Positions 1 through 10,689 of a DNA stretch of 47,591 nt are shown here, one piece after another. The DNA lies in NCBI GenBank assembly GCA_016789865.1, contig JAEUPC010000219.1, positions 1 through 47,591 of the forward strand, written 5' to 3'. Made by a program: the position numbers and the translations under genes. This DNA is from Rubrivivax sp. GTDB taxonomy: Bacteria; Pseudomonadota; Gammaproteobacteria; Burkholderiales; Burkholderiaceae_C. Position 1 is the stretch's first letter. Each line of letters opens with the position of its first letter. A model generated the notes under the pieces. That model worked only from the letters and a program-made list of their open reading frames with translations. It searched no databases and was not told the origin of the DNA.

Positions 1-1
1 G

Positions 2-490
2 CCGATGAGCGTGCGCATCTCGGCCAACGACTGGGTCGAAGGCGGCATCACCCCGAGCGACGCGGTGGCCATCGGCCGCGCCTTCAAGGCCGCCGGCGCC
101 GACCTCATCGACTGCTCCTCGGGCCAGGTCAGCAAGCAGGAGAAGATCACCTTCGGCCGCATGTTCCAGACGCCCTTCGCCGACCGCGTGCGGCAGGAGG
201 CGGGCATCGCGACGATGGCGGTGGGCGCCATCAGCGAGGCCGACCATGTCAACTCCATCATCGCTGCCGGCCGTGCCGACCTGTGCGCGGTGGCGCGCCC
301 GCACCTGGCCAACCCCGCCTGGACGCTCACCGAAGCGGCCAGGATCGGCTTCACCGAGGTGAACTGGCCCCGGCAGTACCGCAGCGCCAAGGCGCAGATG
401 GAGAGCAGTTTCGCGCGCGACAAGGCTGCCCAGGCCGCCACCGTGCAGGCCGCGGCGCTGAAGGCCGCCGGCCCGGTGCTCGCAGCGTGA
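2..490 (+). CDS. Bifunctional flavin monooxygenase/OYE-like reductase, C-terminal part (2-aminobenzoyl-CoA monooxygenase/reductase or salicylyl-CoA 5-hydroxylase type); 5' truncated
   Basis: Only the last 160 or so residues lie in the window; the frame is open at the left edge. The visible part is the C-terminal half of an Old Yellow Enzyme TIM barrel. It has DCSSGQVS, then the FMN-phosphate region around residues 70-100 (MAVGAISEADH and ADLCAVARPHLANP). In the family known from Azoarcus evansii, an N-terminal FAD hydroxylase domain is fused to such an OYE domain and acts on 2-aminobenzoyl-CoA or salicylyl-CoA. The downstream MarR regulator, crotonase, acyl-CoA dehydrogenase, CoA ligase and Rid protein support that assignment. 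The hydroxylase half and therefore the exact substrate cannot be seen. The tail after the barrel is Ala-rich. Confidence 0.8.
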   Translation, partial: PMSVRISANDWVEGGITPSDAVAIGRAFKAAGADLIDCSSGQVSKQEKITFGRMFQTPFADRVRQEAGIATMAVGAISEADHVNSIIAAGRADLCAVARPHLANPAWTLTEAARIGFTEVNWPRQYRSAKAQMESSFARDKAAQAATVQAAALKAAGPVLAA

Positions 491-593
491 GCGCCAAGGC
501 CATGCGGCTGGCCGCGTGCCGTGCCTTCTCCGCCGGTTTCCGGCACGGCATCGGCGCGGCCGCCGCGCGGCGCACCAGAGGGGGGCTGGCCCG

Positions 594-1184
594 GTGAGCA
601 GGAGCCGCGACTTCAAGCTCGTGCACGTGCTCGGAGAATCCGGCATCGGCCGAGAGGCCCGCGCGCAGGCCAGCGACCACGGCGCCGTGCGGCTGTGGCT
701 GCGCCTGCTGGCCTGCAGCACGCAGATCGAGCAGGAGGTGCGAAGCCGGCTGCGCCGGAACTTCGCCACCACGCTGCCGCGCTTCGACTACCTGGCCCAG
801 CTCGAGCGCCACCCGGATGGACTGCGCATGAATGCGCTGTCGCGCTACCTGATGGTGACTGGCGGCAACGTCACCGGCCTCACCGACCAGCTGGTGGCCG
901 AGGGCCATGTCGAGCGCGGCCCCGACCTGCTGGACCGGCGTTCGTCGATCGTGCGGCTCACCGCCAGCGGGCGGCGGCACTTCCTGCGCATGGCCGAAGA
1001 GCACGAGCGCTGGCTGATCGAGCTGCTCGAAGGCTTCGACCCGGCGTACAAGGACACGCTGTACGAACTGCTCGGCCGCCTGCGGGTGCACCTGGCCCGC
1101 GAGGAGGTCGACCGGCGCGACCATCCCGCCGCGGCGGGCCCGCGCAGCCGCAAGCCCCGCACTCCACAGAAGGAAGACGCATGA
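594..1184 (+). CDS. MarR-family transcriptional regulator
   Basis: This is a winged-helix regulator of 196 residues, likely the repressor of the aromatic-acid operon in which it sits. MarR signatures are the recognition-helix segment [19 protein letters not shown] followed by the wing [17 protein letters not shown], ending in helices that would form the dimer interface. I start at GTG 594, which follows a purine-rich AGAGGGGGG ribosome site. A longer in-frame reading from GTG 516 adds an Arg-rich leader unlike any MarR. The stop overlaps the ATG of the crotonase gene (ATGA), so the two are translationally coupled. In related pathways MarR proteins respond to the aryl-CoA thioester; that ligand is inference here. 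Confidence 0.85.
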   Translation: MSRSRDFKLVHVLGESGIGREARAQASDHGAVRLWLRLLACSTQIEQEVRSRLRRNFATTLPRFDYLAQLERHPDGLRMNALSRYLMVTGGNVTGLTDQLVAEGHVERGPDLLDRRSSIVRLTASGRRHFLRMAEEHERWLIELLEGFDPAYKDTLYELLGRLRVHLAREEVDRRDHPAAAGPRSRKPRTPQKEDA

Positions 1185-2032
1185 GCGACACCCTCGACCC
1201 CGCCCTGGTGGCCGGCAACCGCCGCCAGCTTGCCGCCTACCCGGCGCGCCACTTCCTGTGGCAGGTGCATGGCAAGGTGGCCACCATCACGCTGAACCGC
1301 GCCGAGCGCAAGAACCCCATCACCTTCGACAGCTATGCCGAGCTGCGCGACCTGTTCCGCCAGCTCCGGTACGCCACCGACGTGCATGCGGTGGTCGTCA
1401 CCGGCGCGGGCGGCAACTTCTGCTCCGGCGGCGACGTGCACGAGATCATCGGCCCGCTGGTGCGCCTGGCCGCGCCCGAGCTGCTGATGTTCACGCGCAT
1501 GACCGGCGACCTCGTCAACGCCATGCGCGGCTGCCCGCAGCCCATCGTCGCTGCGGTCGACGGCGTGTGCGCCGGCGCCGGCGCCATCATCGCGGTGGCC
1601 TCCGACCTGCGCCTGGGTACCGCGCGCAGCAAGACGGCGTTCCTGTTCAACCGCGTGGGCCTGGCCGGCTGCGACATGGGGGCCTGCGCCATCCTGCCGC
1701 GCATCATCGGCCAGGGGCGCGCCGGCGAGCTGCTGTACACCGGCCGCGCGATGAGCGGCGAGGAGGGCGAGCGCTGGGGCTTCTTCAACCGCCTGGCCGC
1801 GCCCGAGGCCGTGCTGGCCGAGGCGCAGGCGCTGGCCGCGCAGATCACCGAGGGCCCCACCTTCGCCAACGGCATCACCAAGACCATGCTGCACCAGGAG
1901 TGGGCGATGACGCTGGAGCAGGCCATCGAAGCCGAAGCGCAGGCGCAGGCCCTGTGCATGCTCACCGGCGACTTCAAGCGTGCCTACCACGCCTTCGTGG
2001 CCAAGAGCAAGCCGGTGTTCGAGGGCAACTGA
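1181..2032 (+). CDS. Enoyl-CoA hydratase/isomerase family protein (crotonase)
   Basis: A crotonase-fold enzyme of 283 residues, expected to hydrate or isomerise a CoA-thioester intermediate of the ring-degradation pathway. The oxyanion-hole segments are visible as [12 protein letters not shown] (about residues 82-93) and [19 protein letters not shown] (about 126-144). At the position of the classical enoyl-CoA hydratase glutamates the protein reads [15 protein letters not shown], so the usual PE and GG pattern is altered. It may catalyse a specialised hydration or hydrolysis rather than the standard reaction. The start codon overlaps the MarR stop and the next gene starts 2 bases after its own stop, consistent with one operon. 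Confidence 0.85.
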   Translation: MSDTLDPALVAGNRRQLAAYPARHFLWQVHGKVATITLNRAERKNPITFDSYAELRDLFRQLRYATDVHAVVVTGAGGNFCSGGDVHEIIGPLVRLAAPELLMFTRMTGDLVNAMRGCPQPIVAAVDGVCAGAGAIIAVASDLRLGTARSKTAFLFNRVGLAGCDMGACAILPRIIGQGRAGELLYTGRAMSGEEGERWGFFNRLAAPEAVLAEAQALAAQITEGPTFANGITKTMLHQEWAMTLEQAIEAEAQAQALCMLTGDFKRAYHAFVAKSKPVFEGN

Positions 2033-2033
2033 C

Positions 2034-3239
<1,206 letters not shown>

Positions 3240-3260
3240 ACACAGAAGGAGCGTGCCGCC

Positions 3261-4871
3261 ATGCCCAGTGCCCACATCGACACCTTTTCCCGCGACCACC
3301 TGCCGCCCGCGGCGCTGCAGCCCGAGTTCCTGTTCGAGCTGCCCGAGCTGAAGTTCCCGGCGCAGCTGAACTGCGCCACCGAGCTGCTCGACCGGCAGGT
3401 CGCCGCGGGCCGCGGTGCACGCCTGTGCATCCGCGCACCGGGTGGTCTCGTCTGGACCTACCGCGACCTGCAGGACAAGGCCGACCGCATCGCCCACGTG
3501 CTGGTCAACGAGATGGGGCTGGTGCCCGGCAACCGCGTGCTGCTGCGCGCCCCGAACAATCCGATGCTGGCGGCCTGCTGGTTCGCGGTGATGAAGGCCG
3601 GTGCGGTGGCGGTGGCCACGATGCCGCTGCTGCGCGCCAAGGAGCTCAAGGCGATCATCGAGATCGGCCGCGTCACGCATGCGCTGTGCGACGCCAGTCT
3701 GGCCGACGAGTTGCAGGAAGCCGTGCTCGCCAGCCCCGGTCTCAGGCAGGTGCGCCACTTCAACTACGCGGGTCCCGACAGCCTGGAGCGCGCGATGCAG
3801 CGCCACGGTGAGCCGTTCACCAACGCCGACACGGCGGCCGACGACTGCTGCATCTTCGGCTTCACCTCCGGCACCACCGGCGTGCCGAAGGCGACCATGC
3901 ACTTCCACCGCGACGTGATGGCCTCGTGCCTGTGCTGGCCGCCGCATGTGCTGCGCGCCACCGCCGACGACGTGTTCATCGGCAGCCCGCCACTGGCCTT
4001 CACGTTCGGGCTCGGTGGGCTGGTGCTGTTTCCGATGTCGATCGGCGCTTCCACCGTGCTGCTGGACAAGGCCGGCCCGCCGCAGCTGCTGGAGGGCATC
4101 AAGGAATTCGGCGCCACGGTGCTGTTCACCGCGCCCACCTCGTACCGCACGCTGGCCGCGCGCGGCGTGGAGCTGCGCCGCACGCCGCTGCGCAAGTGCG
4201 TCTCGGCCGGCGAGGCGCTGCCGGCGTCCACGCGCGCGCTGTGGAAGGAGGCCACCGGCATCGAGATCATCGACGGCATCGGCGCCACCGAGTTGCTGCA
4301 CATCTTCATCTCGCACGACGAGGCGCACGCGCGCCCCGGCGCCACCGGCACCGTGGTGCCTGGCTACCATGCCGAGGTGGTGGGCGATGACGGCCAACCC
4401 TGCGCGCCGGGTGTGGTGGGCCGGCTGCGCGTCAAGGGCCCCACCGGCTGCCGCTACCTGGCCGACGAGCGCCAGAAGAACTACGTCAAGGACGGCTGGA
4501 ACTACACCGGCGATGCTTACCAGCGCGACGCCGACGGCTACTTCCACTACCACGCGCGCACCGACGACATGATCATCTCGGCCGGCTACAACATCGCCAG
4601 CCCCGAGGTGGAAGAAGCGCTGATGCAGCACGCCGCGGTGGCCGAGTGCGGCGTGATCGGCTGGCCCGACGCCGAGCGCGGCCAGATCGTCAAGGCCTAT
4701 GTCGTGCTGCGCACCGGCCATGCGCCGGGCGAGGCGATGGTGAAGACCTTGCAGGACTTCGTGAAGTCCGTGGTCGCGCCGTACAAGTACCCGCGCGCCA
4801 TCCAGTTCATCGACAAGCTGCCGCGCACCCAGACCGGGAAGCTGCAGCGCTTCAAGCTCAAGGACATCTGA
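3261..4871 (+). CDS. Benzoate-CoA ligase family protein (probable 2-aminobenzoate-CoA ligase)
   Basis: An AMP-forming acyl-CoA synthetase of 536 residues that activates the aromatic acid with ATP and CoA, the entry step of the pathway. The adenylate-forming P-loop TSGTTGVPKATMHFHRD is at about residues 195-212. The later motifs YTGDAYQRDADGYFHY and RTDDMIISAGYNI are present, and the C-terminal lysine motif PRTQTGKLQRFKL carries the adenylation lysine. The overall pattern, including GSPPLAFTFGLGGLVLFP, is that of the benzoate/2-aminobenzoate ligase group. A strong AAGGAG precedes the ATG. Substrate is inferred from the monooxygenase/reductase fusion upstream; benzoate or salicylate remain possible. 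Confidence 0.88.
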   Translation: MPSAHIDTFSRDHLPPAALQPEFLFELPELKFPAQLNCATELLDRQVAAGRGARLCIRAPGGLVWTYRDLQDKADRIAHVLVNEMGLVPGNRVLLRAPNNPMLAACWFAVMKAGAVAVATMPLLRAKELKAIIEIGRVTHALCDASLADELQEAVLASPGLRQVRHFNYAGPDSLERAMQRHGEPFTNADTAADDCCIFGFTSGTTGVPKATMHFHRDVMASCLCWPPHVLRATADDVFIGSPPLAFTFGLGGLVLFPMSIGASTVLLDKAGPPQLLEGIKEFGATVLFTAPTSYRTLAARGVELRRTPLRKCVSAGEALPASTRALWKEATGIEIIDGIGATELLHIFISHDEAHARPGATGTVVPGYHAEVVGDDGQPCAPGVVGRLRVKGPTGCRYLADERQKNYVKDGWNYTGDAYQRDADGYFHYHARTDDMIISAGYNIASPEVEEALMQHAAVAECGVIGWPDAERGQIVKAYVVLRTGHAPGEAMVKTLQDFVKSVVAPYKYPRAIQFIDKLPRTQTGKLQRFKLKDI

Positions 4872-4875
4872 CACC

Positions 4876-5274
4876 ATGCACCAAGCCCTGCTGCCCGAAG
4901 GATGGAAACGCCCCAAGGGCTACGCCAACGGCGTGCTCAGCGCCCGCGGACGCCAGGTTCACGTGGCCGGCATGGTCGGCTGGGACGCCAGCGAGCAGTT
5001 CACCAGCGACGACTTCGCCGAGCAGGCACGCCAGACGCTGCGCAACACGGTGCAGGTGCTGGCCGCCGGCGGCGCGCGGCCCGAGCACATCGTGCGCATG
5101 ACCTGGTACGTCACCGACAAGCGCGAGTACCTGCGCGCGCTGCCCGAGGTGGGCCGCGCCTTCCGCGAGATCATCGGCAGCTACACCATCGCGATGGCCG
5201 CGGTGCAGGTGGCCGCGCTGATGGAGGACCGCGCCAAGATCGAGATCGAAACCACCGCCGTCATCCCGGACTGA
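4876..5274 (+). CDS. Rid-family (RidA/YjgF-like) protein
   Basis: A small trimer-type Rid protein of 132 residues. It has the family features VHVAGMVGWDA, the long helix EQARQTLRNTVQVLAAGG, MTWYVTDKREYLRALPEVG, and the C-terminal strand KIEIETTAVI. The segment before that strand reads IAMAAVQVAALMEDRAKIEIE, where canonical RidA has a catalytic arginine (PARSCVEV in E. coli). That arginine is missing, so this belongs to a Rid subfamily of uncertain chemistry. It starts 4 bases after the CoA-ligase stop. The 2-aminobenzoyl-CoA pathway makes an enamine (2-amino-5-oxo-cyclohexene-carbonyl-CoA), so a deaminating or enamine-handling role is an attractive inference. Confidence 0.88.
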   Translation: MHQALLPEGWKRPKGYANGVLSARGRQVHVAGMVGWDASEQFTSDDFAEQARQTLRNTVQVLAAGGARPEHIVRMTWYVTDKREYLRALPEVGRAFREIIGSYTIAMAAVQVAALMEDRAKIEIETTAVIPD

Positions 5275-5286
5275 GGAGAGAGCCCC

Positions 5287-6468
5287 ATGGCATCGAGCCG
5301 CGCCAGCTTCGACTGGCAAGACCCCCTGCACCTGAACGACCAGCTCACCGACGACGAACGCGCGGTGCGCGACGCCGCGCAGGCCTACTGCCAGGACAAG
5401 CTGCTGCCGCGCGTGCAGCAGGCCTTCCGCAACGAGACCACCGACCCGGCCATCTTCGGCGAGATGGGCGAGCTCGGGCTGCTGGGCCCGACGATTCCCG
5501 AAGCCTACGGCGGCGCCGGGCTGAACTACGTGTGCTACGGCCTCATCGCGCGCGAGGTCGAGCGCGTGGACTCGGGCTACCGCTCGATGATGAGCGTGCA
5601 GAGCTCGCTGGTGATGCTGCCGATCTTCGAATTCGGCACCGAGGCCACCAAGCGAAAGTACCTGCCCAAGCTGGCCACGGGTGAATGGATCGGCTGCTTC
5701 GGCCTCACCGAGCCCAACCACGGCAGTGACCCCGGCAGCATGGTCACGCGCGCGAAGAAGGTGGACGGCGGCTATGCGCTCACGGGCAGCAAGATGTGGA
5801 TCAGCAACAGCCCGATCGCCGACGTGTTCGTGGTGTGGGCCAAGGACGAAGGCGGGCAGATTCGCGGCTTTGTGCTCGACAAGGGCGCCAAGGGCCTTTC
5901 CGCACCGCCCATCCACGGCAAGGTCGGCCTGCGCGCCAGCATCACCGGCGAGGTGGTGATGGACAACGTCTTCTGCCCCGAGGAGAACGCGTTCCCCGAG
6001 GTGCGCGGTCTGAAGGGCCCGTTCACCTGCCTGAACAGCGCCCGCTATGGCATCGCCTGGGGTGCCATCGGCGCGGCCGAGGACTGCTACCTGCGCGCCC
6101 GCCAGTACGTGCTCGACCGCAAGCAGTTCGGCAAGCCGTTGGCGGCCAACCAGCTGGTGCAGAAGAAGCTGGCCGACATGCTCAGCGAAATCACGCTCGG
6201 CCTGCAAGGCTGCCTGCGCCTGGGCCGCATGAAGGACGAGGGCACCGCGGCGGTGGAGATCACCAGCATCCTGAAGCGCAACAACTGCGGCAAGTCACTG
6301 GACATCGCCCGCACCGCGCGCGACATGCTCGGCGGCAACGGCATCTCCGACGAGTTCGGCATCGCGCGGCACCTGGTGAATCTGGAGGTGGTGAACACCT
6401 ACGAAGGCACGCACGACGTTCACGCGCTGATTCTCGGGCGGGCCATCACGGGGATCGCGGCGTTCTGA
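5287..6468 (+). CDS. gcdH: Glutaryl-CoA dehydrogenase
   Basis: This enzyme oxidises and decarboxylates glutaryl-CoA to crotonyl-CoA using FAD. The 393-residue sequence follows known GcdH closely: [99 protein letters not shown], and [20 protein letters not shown]. The last holds the catalytic Glu at about residue 373. The ATG follows a good GAGGAGAG site. It is the last gene of the aromatic-acid operon, which suggests the ring carbon passes through glutaryl-CoA. A role in lysine or tryptophan breakdown as well cannot be excluded. Confidence 0.95.
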   Translation: MASSRASFDWQDPLHLNDQLTDDERAVRDAAQAYCQDKLLPRVQQAFRNETTDPAIFGEMGELGLLGPTIPEAYGGAGLNYVCYGLIAREVERVDSGYRSMMSVQSSLVMLPIFEFGTEATKRKYLPKLATGEWIGCFGLTEPNHGSDPGSMVTRAKKVDGGYALTGSKMWISNSPIADVFVVWAKDEGGQIRGFVLDKGAKGLSAPPIHGKVGLRASITGEVVMDNVFCPEENAFPEVRGLKGPFTCLNSARYGIAWGAIGAAEDCYLRARQYVLDRKQFGKPLAANQLVQKKLADMLSEITLGLQGCLRLGRMKDEGTAAVEITSILKRNNCGKSLDIARTARDMLGGNGISDEFGIARHLVNLEVVNTYEGTHDVHALILGRAITGIAAF

Positions 6469-6561
6469 AGCCCCCCGGCTTCGAAGCCGAGGGCTCGGTG
6501 GCAAGGTGCACCGGCGCCGGGCACCGCCGAGTTCTCTCGATGGCACCAGGAGCGCACCCGC

Positions 6562-7896
6562 ATGAGCCAGCCAAGCCCCCACCCCCGCCACCCCCCCACC
6601 GCTGCATTGCGAGACCTCGAGTCATCGCTCATCGACGGCCGGCAAAAGAGCATCCCCGGCCACTTGCCGCCGCTGGCGCTGGGCGAGGTGGCCGCCCAGG
6701 GCTGGAACATCCTCGCCGAGGACCTCACGCTGCCGGTGGCGCTGTTGCGTGAAAGCGCCTTGGCCCACAACGCCGCGTGGATGAAGGCCTTCCAGGCCCA
6801 CACCGGTGCCGTCATGGCCCCGCACGGCAAGACGACGATGAGCCCGCAGCTCTTCGCGCGCCAGCTCGACGACGGCGCCTGGGCCATGACGGTGGGCACG
6901 ATCCAGCAGTTGCAGGTGGCGCGCCACTACGGCTTTGCGCGCCTCGTGCTGGCCAACCAGCTGATCGGCAAGCAGGCCATCGCCTACGTGATGGAAGAGC
7001 TGGCGCGTGATCCGGGCTTCGAGTTCCACACGCTGGTCGACAGCGTGGCCCATGCGCAGATGCTGGCCACGGCGGCGGCGGCGCATGGCCTGGAGCAACT
7101 GACTCGCCCGCTGCGCCTGCTGCTGGAGTGCGGCTTCATGGGTGGCCGCACCGGTGTGCGCGATCTGCCCACGGCGCTGGCGGTGGCGCGTGCCGTGAAG
7201 GCCTCGCCGCACCTGGCGCTGGTGGGGGTCGAGGGCTTCGAGGGCTTGCTGTCGGGGCCGGATGCCGCCGCCAAGGTCGCCGAGTTCCTCGACTCCATGG
7301 TGCAGACCGCACGCGCCGTCGAGGCCGAGGGCCTGTTCGCTCCGGGCCGCGTGCTGCTCAGCGCCGGCGGCTCGGCCTTCTACGACCTCGCCGCGGCCAA
7401 GCTGGGCGGCGCCGGCCTGCGCGCCGAGACGACCGTGCTCACCCGCAGCGGTTGTTATCTGACGCACGACAGCGGCTCCTATGCCGAGCACTTCGGCCGC
7501 GTGCTCGAGCGCACGCCGCAACTGAAGGGCCTGGGCGACGGCATGCGCCCGGCCATCGAGGTCTGGGCCTATGTGCAGTCGCGCCCGGAGCCCACGCGCG
7601 CGCTGGTCACCATCGGCAAGCGCGACGTGGGTTACGACCAGCACCTGCCGCTGCCGCATTCCTGGTATCGGCCCGGCACCCAGCCGCGCCGGCCGCAGCC
7701 GCTGGCCGGCCACCGCTGCACGGGGCTCAACGACCAGCACGCCTATCTCGAGCTGCCGGCCGATTCGCCGCTGGCGGTGGGCGACATGGTGGGCCTGGGC
7801 ATCTCGCACCCTTGTCTGACCTTCGACAAGTGGCCGCTGGTGATGCGCGTGAACGACGACTACGACGTCATCGGCGCGATCCGCACCTTTTTCTGA
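6562..7896 (+). CDS. D-serine dehydratase-like PLP enzyme (DSD1/D-threo-3-hydroxyaspartate dehydratase family)
   Basis: A fold-type III (alanine-racemase-like) PLP enzyme of 444 residues that should dehydrate or deaminate a D-hydroxy-amino acid. Lys90 in VMAPHGKTTMSPQ is the expected PLP lysine. The C-terminal domain ends GISHPCLTFDKW, with His416 and Cys418 in the H-P-C arrangement that binds zinc in eukaryotic-type D-serine dehydratase. LLLECGFMGGRTGVR and the region near EGFEGLLSG complete the barrel. AGGAG lies 10-15 bases before the ATG. It lies directly upstream of a peptide transporter and two M81 peptidases, which hints at D-amino acids from peptides as substrates. The exact substrate is not readable from sequence. 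Confidence 0.82.
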   Translation: MSQPSPHPRHPPTAALRDLESSLIDGRQKSIPGHLPPLALGEVAAQGWNILAEDLTLPVALLRESALAHNAAWMKAFQAHTGAVMAPHGKTTMSPQLFARQLDDGAWAMTVGTIQQLQVARHYGFARLVLANQLIGKQAIAYVMEELARDPGFEFHTLVDSVAHAQMLATAAAAHGLEQLTRPLRLLLECGFMGGRTGVRDLPTALAVARAVKASPHLALVGVEGFEGLLSGPDAAAKVAEFLDSMVQTARAVEAEGLFAPGRVLLSAGGSAFYDLAAAKLGGAGLRAETTVLTRSGCYLTHDSGSYAEHFGRVLERTPQLKGLGDGMRPAIEVWAYVQSRPEPTRALVTIGKRDVGYDQHLPLPHSWYRPGTQPRRPQPLAGHRCTGLNDQHAYLELPADSPLAVGDMVGLGISHPCLTFDKWPLVMRVNDDYDVIGAIRTFF

Positions 7897-7977
7897 CCCC
7901 GGGTCTGACCCAGGGATAGTCCCGTCGCAAGCGGGTTGCCGCCGGTGTCACATTTGCCGCGGCAGCAAATGGTCCTC

Positions 7978-8013
7978 TCCTGGGTCCATTCCTGGGTCCG
8001 TTCCCGGGCTCGT
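7978..8013. repeat. Three imperfect tandem copies of a 12-bp unit upstream of the peptide-binding protein gene
   Basis: Three contiguous units TCCTGGGTCCAT, TCCTGGGTCCGT and TCCCGGGCTCGT lie in the 159-bp gap between the PLP enzyme and the ABC-transporter binding protein. The second differs from the first at one position and the third at three. No spacers. No role is evident; slippage or a binding site are both possible. Confidence 0.7.
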
Positions 8014-8055
8014 TCATGCTGTCAGCATTTGCCCGAGTCTGCCCGAGGAGCCACC

Positions 8056-9678
8056 ATGCGCACGAGTGCGAACTGCCGACGTTCCTGGATGGGTACCGTC
8101 TTCGCGGCCTTGGCCTCCCTCGGGGTTGCGCTGGGCGCGGCGCTGCCCGGCCCGGCCCAGGCGCAGGAGAAGGTGCTGCGCGCGGCGATGCACGCCGACG
8201 TGCGCACGCTCGATCCGTTCTGGACCACGCAGACCATCGCCGCCATCCACGGCCTGATGGTCTACGACACGCTGTTCTCCAGCGACATGGCGCTGAACCC
8301 GCAGCCGCAGATGGTCGACACCTGGACCGTCAGCGCCGACCGCAAGGTCTACACCTTCAAGCTGCGCGACGGGCTGAAGTTCCACGACGGCTCGCCGGTC
8401 ACCTCCAAGGACGTGGTGGCCTCGATGAACCGCTGGGGCAAGCGCGACGGCGCGGGCAAGCAGTTGATGGGCTACACCAAGTCGCTCACGGCCAAGGACG
8501 CCAAGACCTTCGAGTGGGCGCTGAACGAACCCTATGGCCTGCTGATCGACATCCTGGCCAAGACCGGCACCAGCATCCCCTTCGTGATGCGCGAGAAGGA
8601 AGCGCTGGTCGACCCCTTCCAGCAGATCCAGGAGGTGGTCGGCTCCGGCCCCTTCATGTTCAAGCGCGACGAGTGGGTGCCCGGCAGCAAGACCGTGTAC
8701 GTGAAGTTCAAGGATTACGTGCCGCGCAAGGAGCCGGCCTCGGGCCATGCCGGCGGCAAGGTGGCCAAGGTCGACCGGGTCGAGTTCATCTGGATGGCCG
8801 ACCCGCAGACCGCGCAGGCCGCACTCGTCGCCGGTGAGATCGACTACCTCGAGAACCCGGCCACCGACTTCCTGCCCATCCTCCGCTCGGCGCCCGGCGT
8901 GAAGCTGGAAACGCACCCGGCGATGGGCACGATGGGGATCCTGCAGCTCAACCACCTGCACCCGCCCTTCAACAACGTGAAGGCGCGCCAGGCGATGCTC
9001 TACCTCATCAACAACGCCGACTACCTGAACACCATCTCGGCCGACAAGAGCCTGCAGACGCTGTGTTATTCATTCTGGGGCTGCGGCGTGACCATGGAAA
9101 CCGACGCCGGCAGCGAACCCTACAAGGGCGCCAAGGACGTGGCCAAGGCTGAGGCCTTGTTCAAGGAGGCGGGCTACAAGGGCGAGCCGATCACCATCCT
9201 GCACGCCACCGACCACGCCTACATCAACCCGGCCAACCTGGTGATGATCCAGCAGCTGCGCCGTGCCGGCTTCCTGAAGCTGGACGTGCAGGCCATGGAC
9301 TGGGGCACAGTCGTTTCACGACGCGCCAAGAAGGAGCCCCCGGCCCAAGGCGGCTGGAACATCTTCATCACCGGCACGACAGTTCTCACCTCTTCGAGCC
9401 CGGTGACGCACACCTCCATTGGCATGGGTTGCGACAAGGCCTGGTTCGGCTGGCCGTGCGACCAGCGCTTCGAAGACCTGCGCCGCGAGTGGGCTTTCGC
9501 CACCGACACGGCCACGCGCAAGCGGCTGGCCGTGGAGCTTTCCAAGCGCGCCTACGAGCAGGTGCCCTACATCTCGTTCGCGCAGTGGCGCACGCCGGTG
9601 GCCTACCGCGCCGACCGGCTCTCCGGCGTGCAGACCATGCCCTCGGTGCCGCCGATGTGGAACATCGAGAAGAAGTAA
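8056..9678 (+). CDS. ABC transporter substrate-binding protein, peptide/nickel (SBP_bac_5) family
   Basis: A periplasmic binding protein of 540 residues that would deliver a peptide-like ligand to the permeases encoded next. The N-terminus has a positively charged start, a hydrophobic stretch (VFAALASLGVALGAAL) and an AQA cleavage site near residue 36. The mature part opens with VLRAAMHADVRTLDPFWTT, typical of DppA/OppA-type proteins, and contains LKFHDGSPVTSKDVVASMNRW and VVGSGPFMFKRDEWVPGS. ATG 8056 is chosen over an upstream in-frame ATG because it has a GAGGAG site and starts the signal peptide directly. It heads the transporter genes. Confidence 0.92.
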   Translation: MRTSANCRRSWMGTVFAALASLGVALGAALPGPAQAQEKVLRAAMHADVRTLDPFWTTQTIAAIHGLMVYDTLFSSDMALNPQPQMVDTWTVSADRKVYTFKLRDGLKFHDGSPVTSKDVVASMNRWGKRDGAGKQLMGYTKSLTAKDAKTFEWALNEPYGLLIDILAKTGTSIPFVMREKEALVDPFQQIQEVVGSGPFMFKRDEWVPGSKTVYVKFKDYVPRKEPASGHAGGKVAKVDRVEFIWMADPQTAQAALVAGEIDYLENPATDFLPILRSAPGVKLETHPAMGTMGILQLNHLHPPFNNVKARQAMLYLINNADYLNTISADKSLQTLCYSFWGCGVTMETDAGSEPYKGAKDVAKAEALFKEAGYKGEPITILHATDHAYINPANLVMIQQLRRAGFLKLDVQAMDWGTVVSRRAKKEPPAQGGWNIFITGTTVLTSSSPVTHTSIGMGCDKAWFGWPCDQRFEDLRREWAFATDTATRKRLAVELSKRAYEQVPYISFAQWRTPVAYRADRLSGVQTMPSVPPMWNIEKK

Positions 9679-9709
9679 ACCGCGAAGGCGGCCCCGGGAC
9701 CTCCCGCTC

Positions 9710-10651
9710 GTGACCGCCTACATCATCCGCCGCCTGCTGGCGACCATCCCGGTGATGGTCGTGGTGGCGCTGTTCGTCTTCATCCTGCTGCACCTGACGC
9801 CGGGCGACCCGGCGGCCATCATCGCCGGTGACGACGCCAGCCCTTTGGAGATCGACGGCATCCGCCGCAAGCTCGGGCTGGACCGCCCGATCTGGGAGCA
9901 GTTCGGCATCTACGTGATGAACCTGCTGCGCGGCGACCTGGGCACCTCGATCTTCTCCAACCTGCCCGTGCTCTCGCTGGTCAAGCAGCGCCTCGAGCCC
10001 ACGCTGGTGCTGGCGGTGTCCACGCTCGTGCTGGCGGTTGCCTTCGCGGTGCCGCTGGGCGTGCTGGCGGCATGGAAGGCACGCACCGCGATCGACCGCA
10101 TCGTGATGGGCTTGTCGGTGCTCGGCTTCGCGGTGCCCGTCTTCCTCGTCGGCTACCTGCTGATCTACCTCTTTGCCATCGAACTGCGCTGGCTGCCGGT
10201 GCAAGGCTACAAGCCGCTGGCGCAAGGCATCGGCGAGACCGCGCGCTCCATCGTGCTGCCGGCCTTCGCGCTGAGCATGGTCTACACGGCCCTGATCGCG
10301 CGCATCACGCGCGCCAGCCTGCTGGAGGTGCTGTCGGAAGACTACATCCGCACCGCCCACGCCAAGGGCGCAAGCGCCGTGAGCGTGCTGCTGCACCACG
10401 CGCTGAAAAACGCCGCGGTGCCCATCGTCACCGTCATCGGCATCGGGCTCACGCTGCTGATCTCCGGCGTGGTCATCACCGAGACCGTGTTCAACATCCC
10501 CGGGCTCGGGCGGCTCACGGTGGATGCGATCTTGAAGCGCGACTACCCGATCATCCAGGGGCTGATCATCCTCTTCGCCGGCGCCAAGGTGCTGGTGAAC
10601 CTGCTGATCGACATCAGCTACGTTTTCTTCGACCCGCGCATCCGCTACTGA
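9710..10651 (+). CDS. ABC transporter permease, DppB/OppB type
   Basis: An inner-membrane permease of 313 residues. The N-terminal membrane segment [19 protein letters not shown] is typical of Dpp[14 protein letters not shown] and [15 protein letters not shown] follow in the periplasmic loop, then five further hydrophobic segments. The cytoplasmic EAA loop reads [20 protein letters not shown], the contact site for the ATPases, and the C-terminus reads [12 protein letters not shown] start at GTG 9710 because the shared homology begins there. It pairs with the DppC-type protein encoded 38 bases downstream. Confidence 0.9.
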   Translation: MTAYIIRRLLATIPVMVVVALFVFILLHLTPGDPAAIIAGDDASPLEIDGIRRKLGLDRPIWEQFGIYVMNLLRGDLGTSIFSNLPVLSLVKQRLEPTLVLAVSTLVLAVAFAVPLGVLAAWKARTAIDRIVMGLSVLGFAVPVFLVGYLLIYLFAIELRWLPVQGYKPLAQGIGETARSIVLPAFALSMVYTALIARITRASLLEVLSEDYIRTAHAKGASAVSVLLHHALKNAAVPIVTVIGIGLTLLISGVVITETVFNIPGLGRLTVDAILKRDYPIIQGLIILFAGAKVLVNLLIDISYVFFDPRIRY

Positions 10652-10689
10652 GCCGCTGCTGAGCGCTTGCCTTCAGAGCCCGCGAACCC

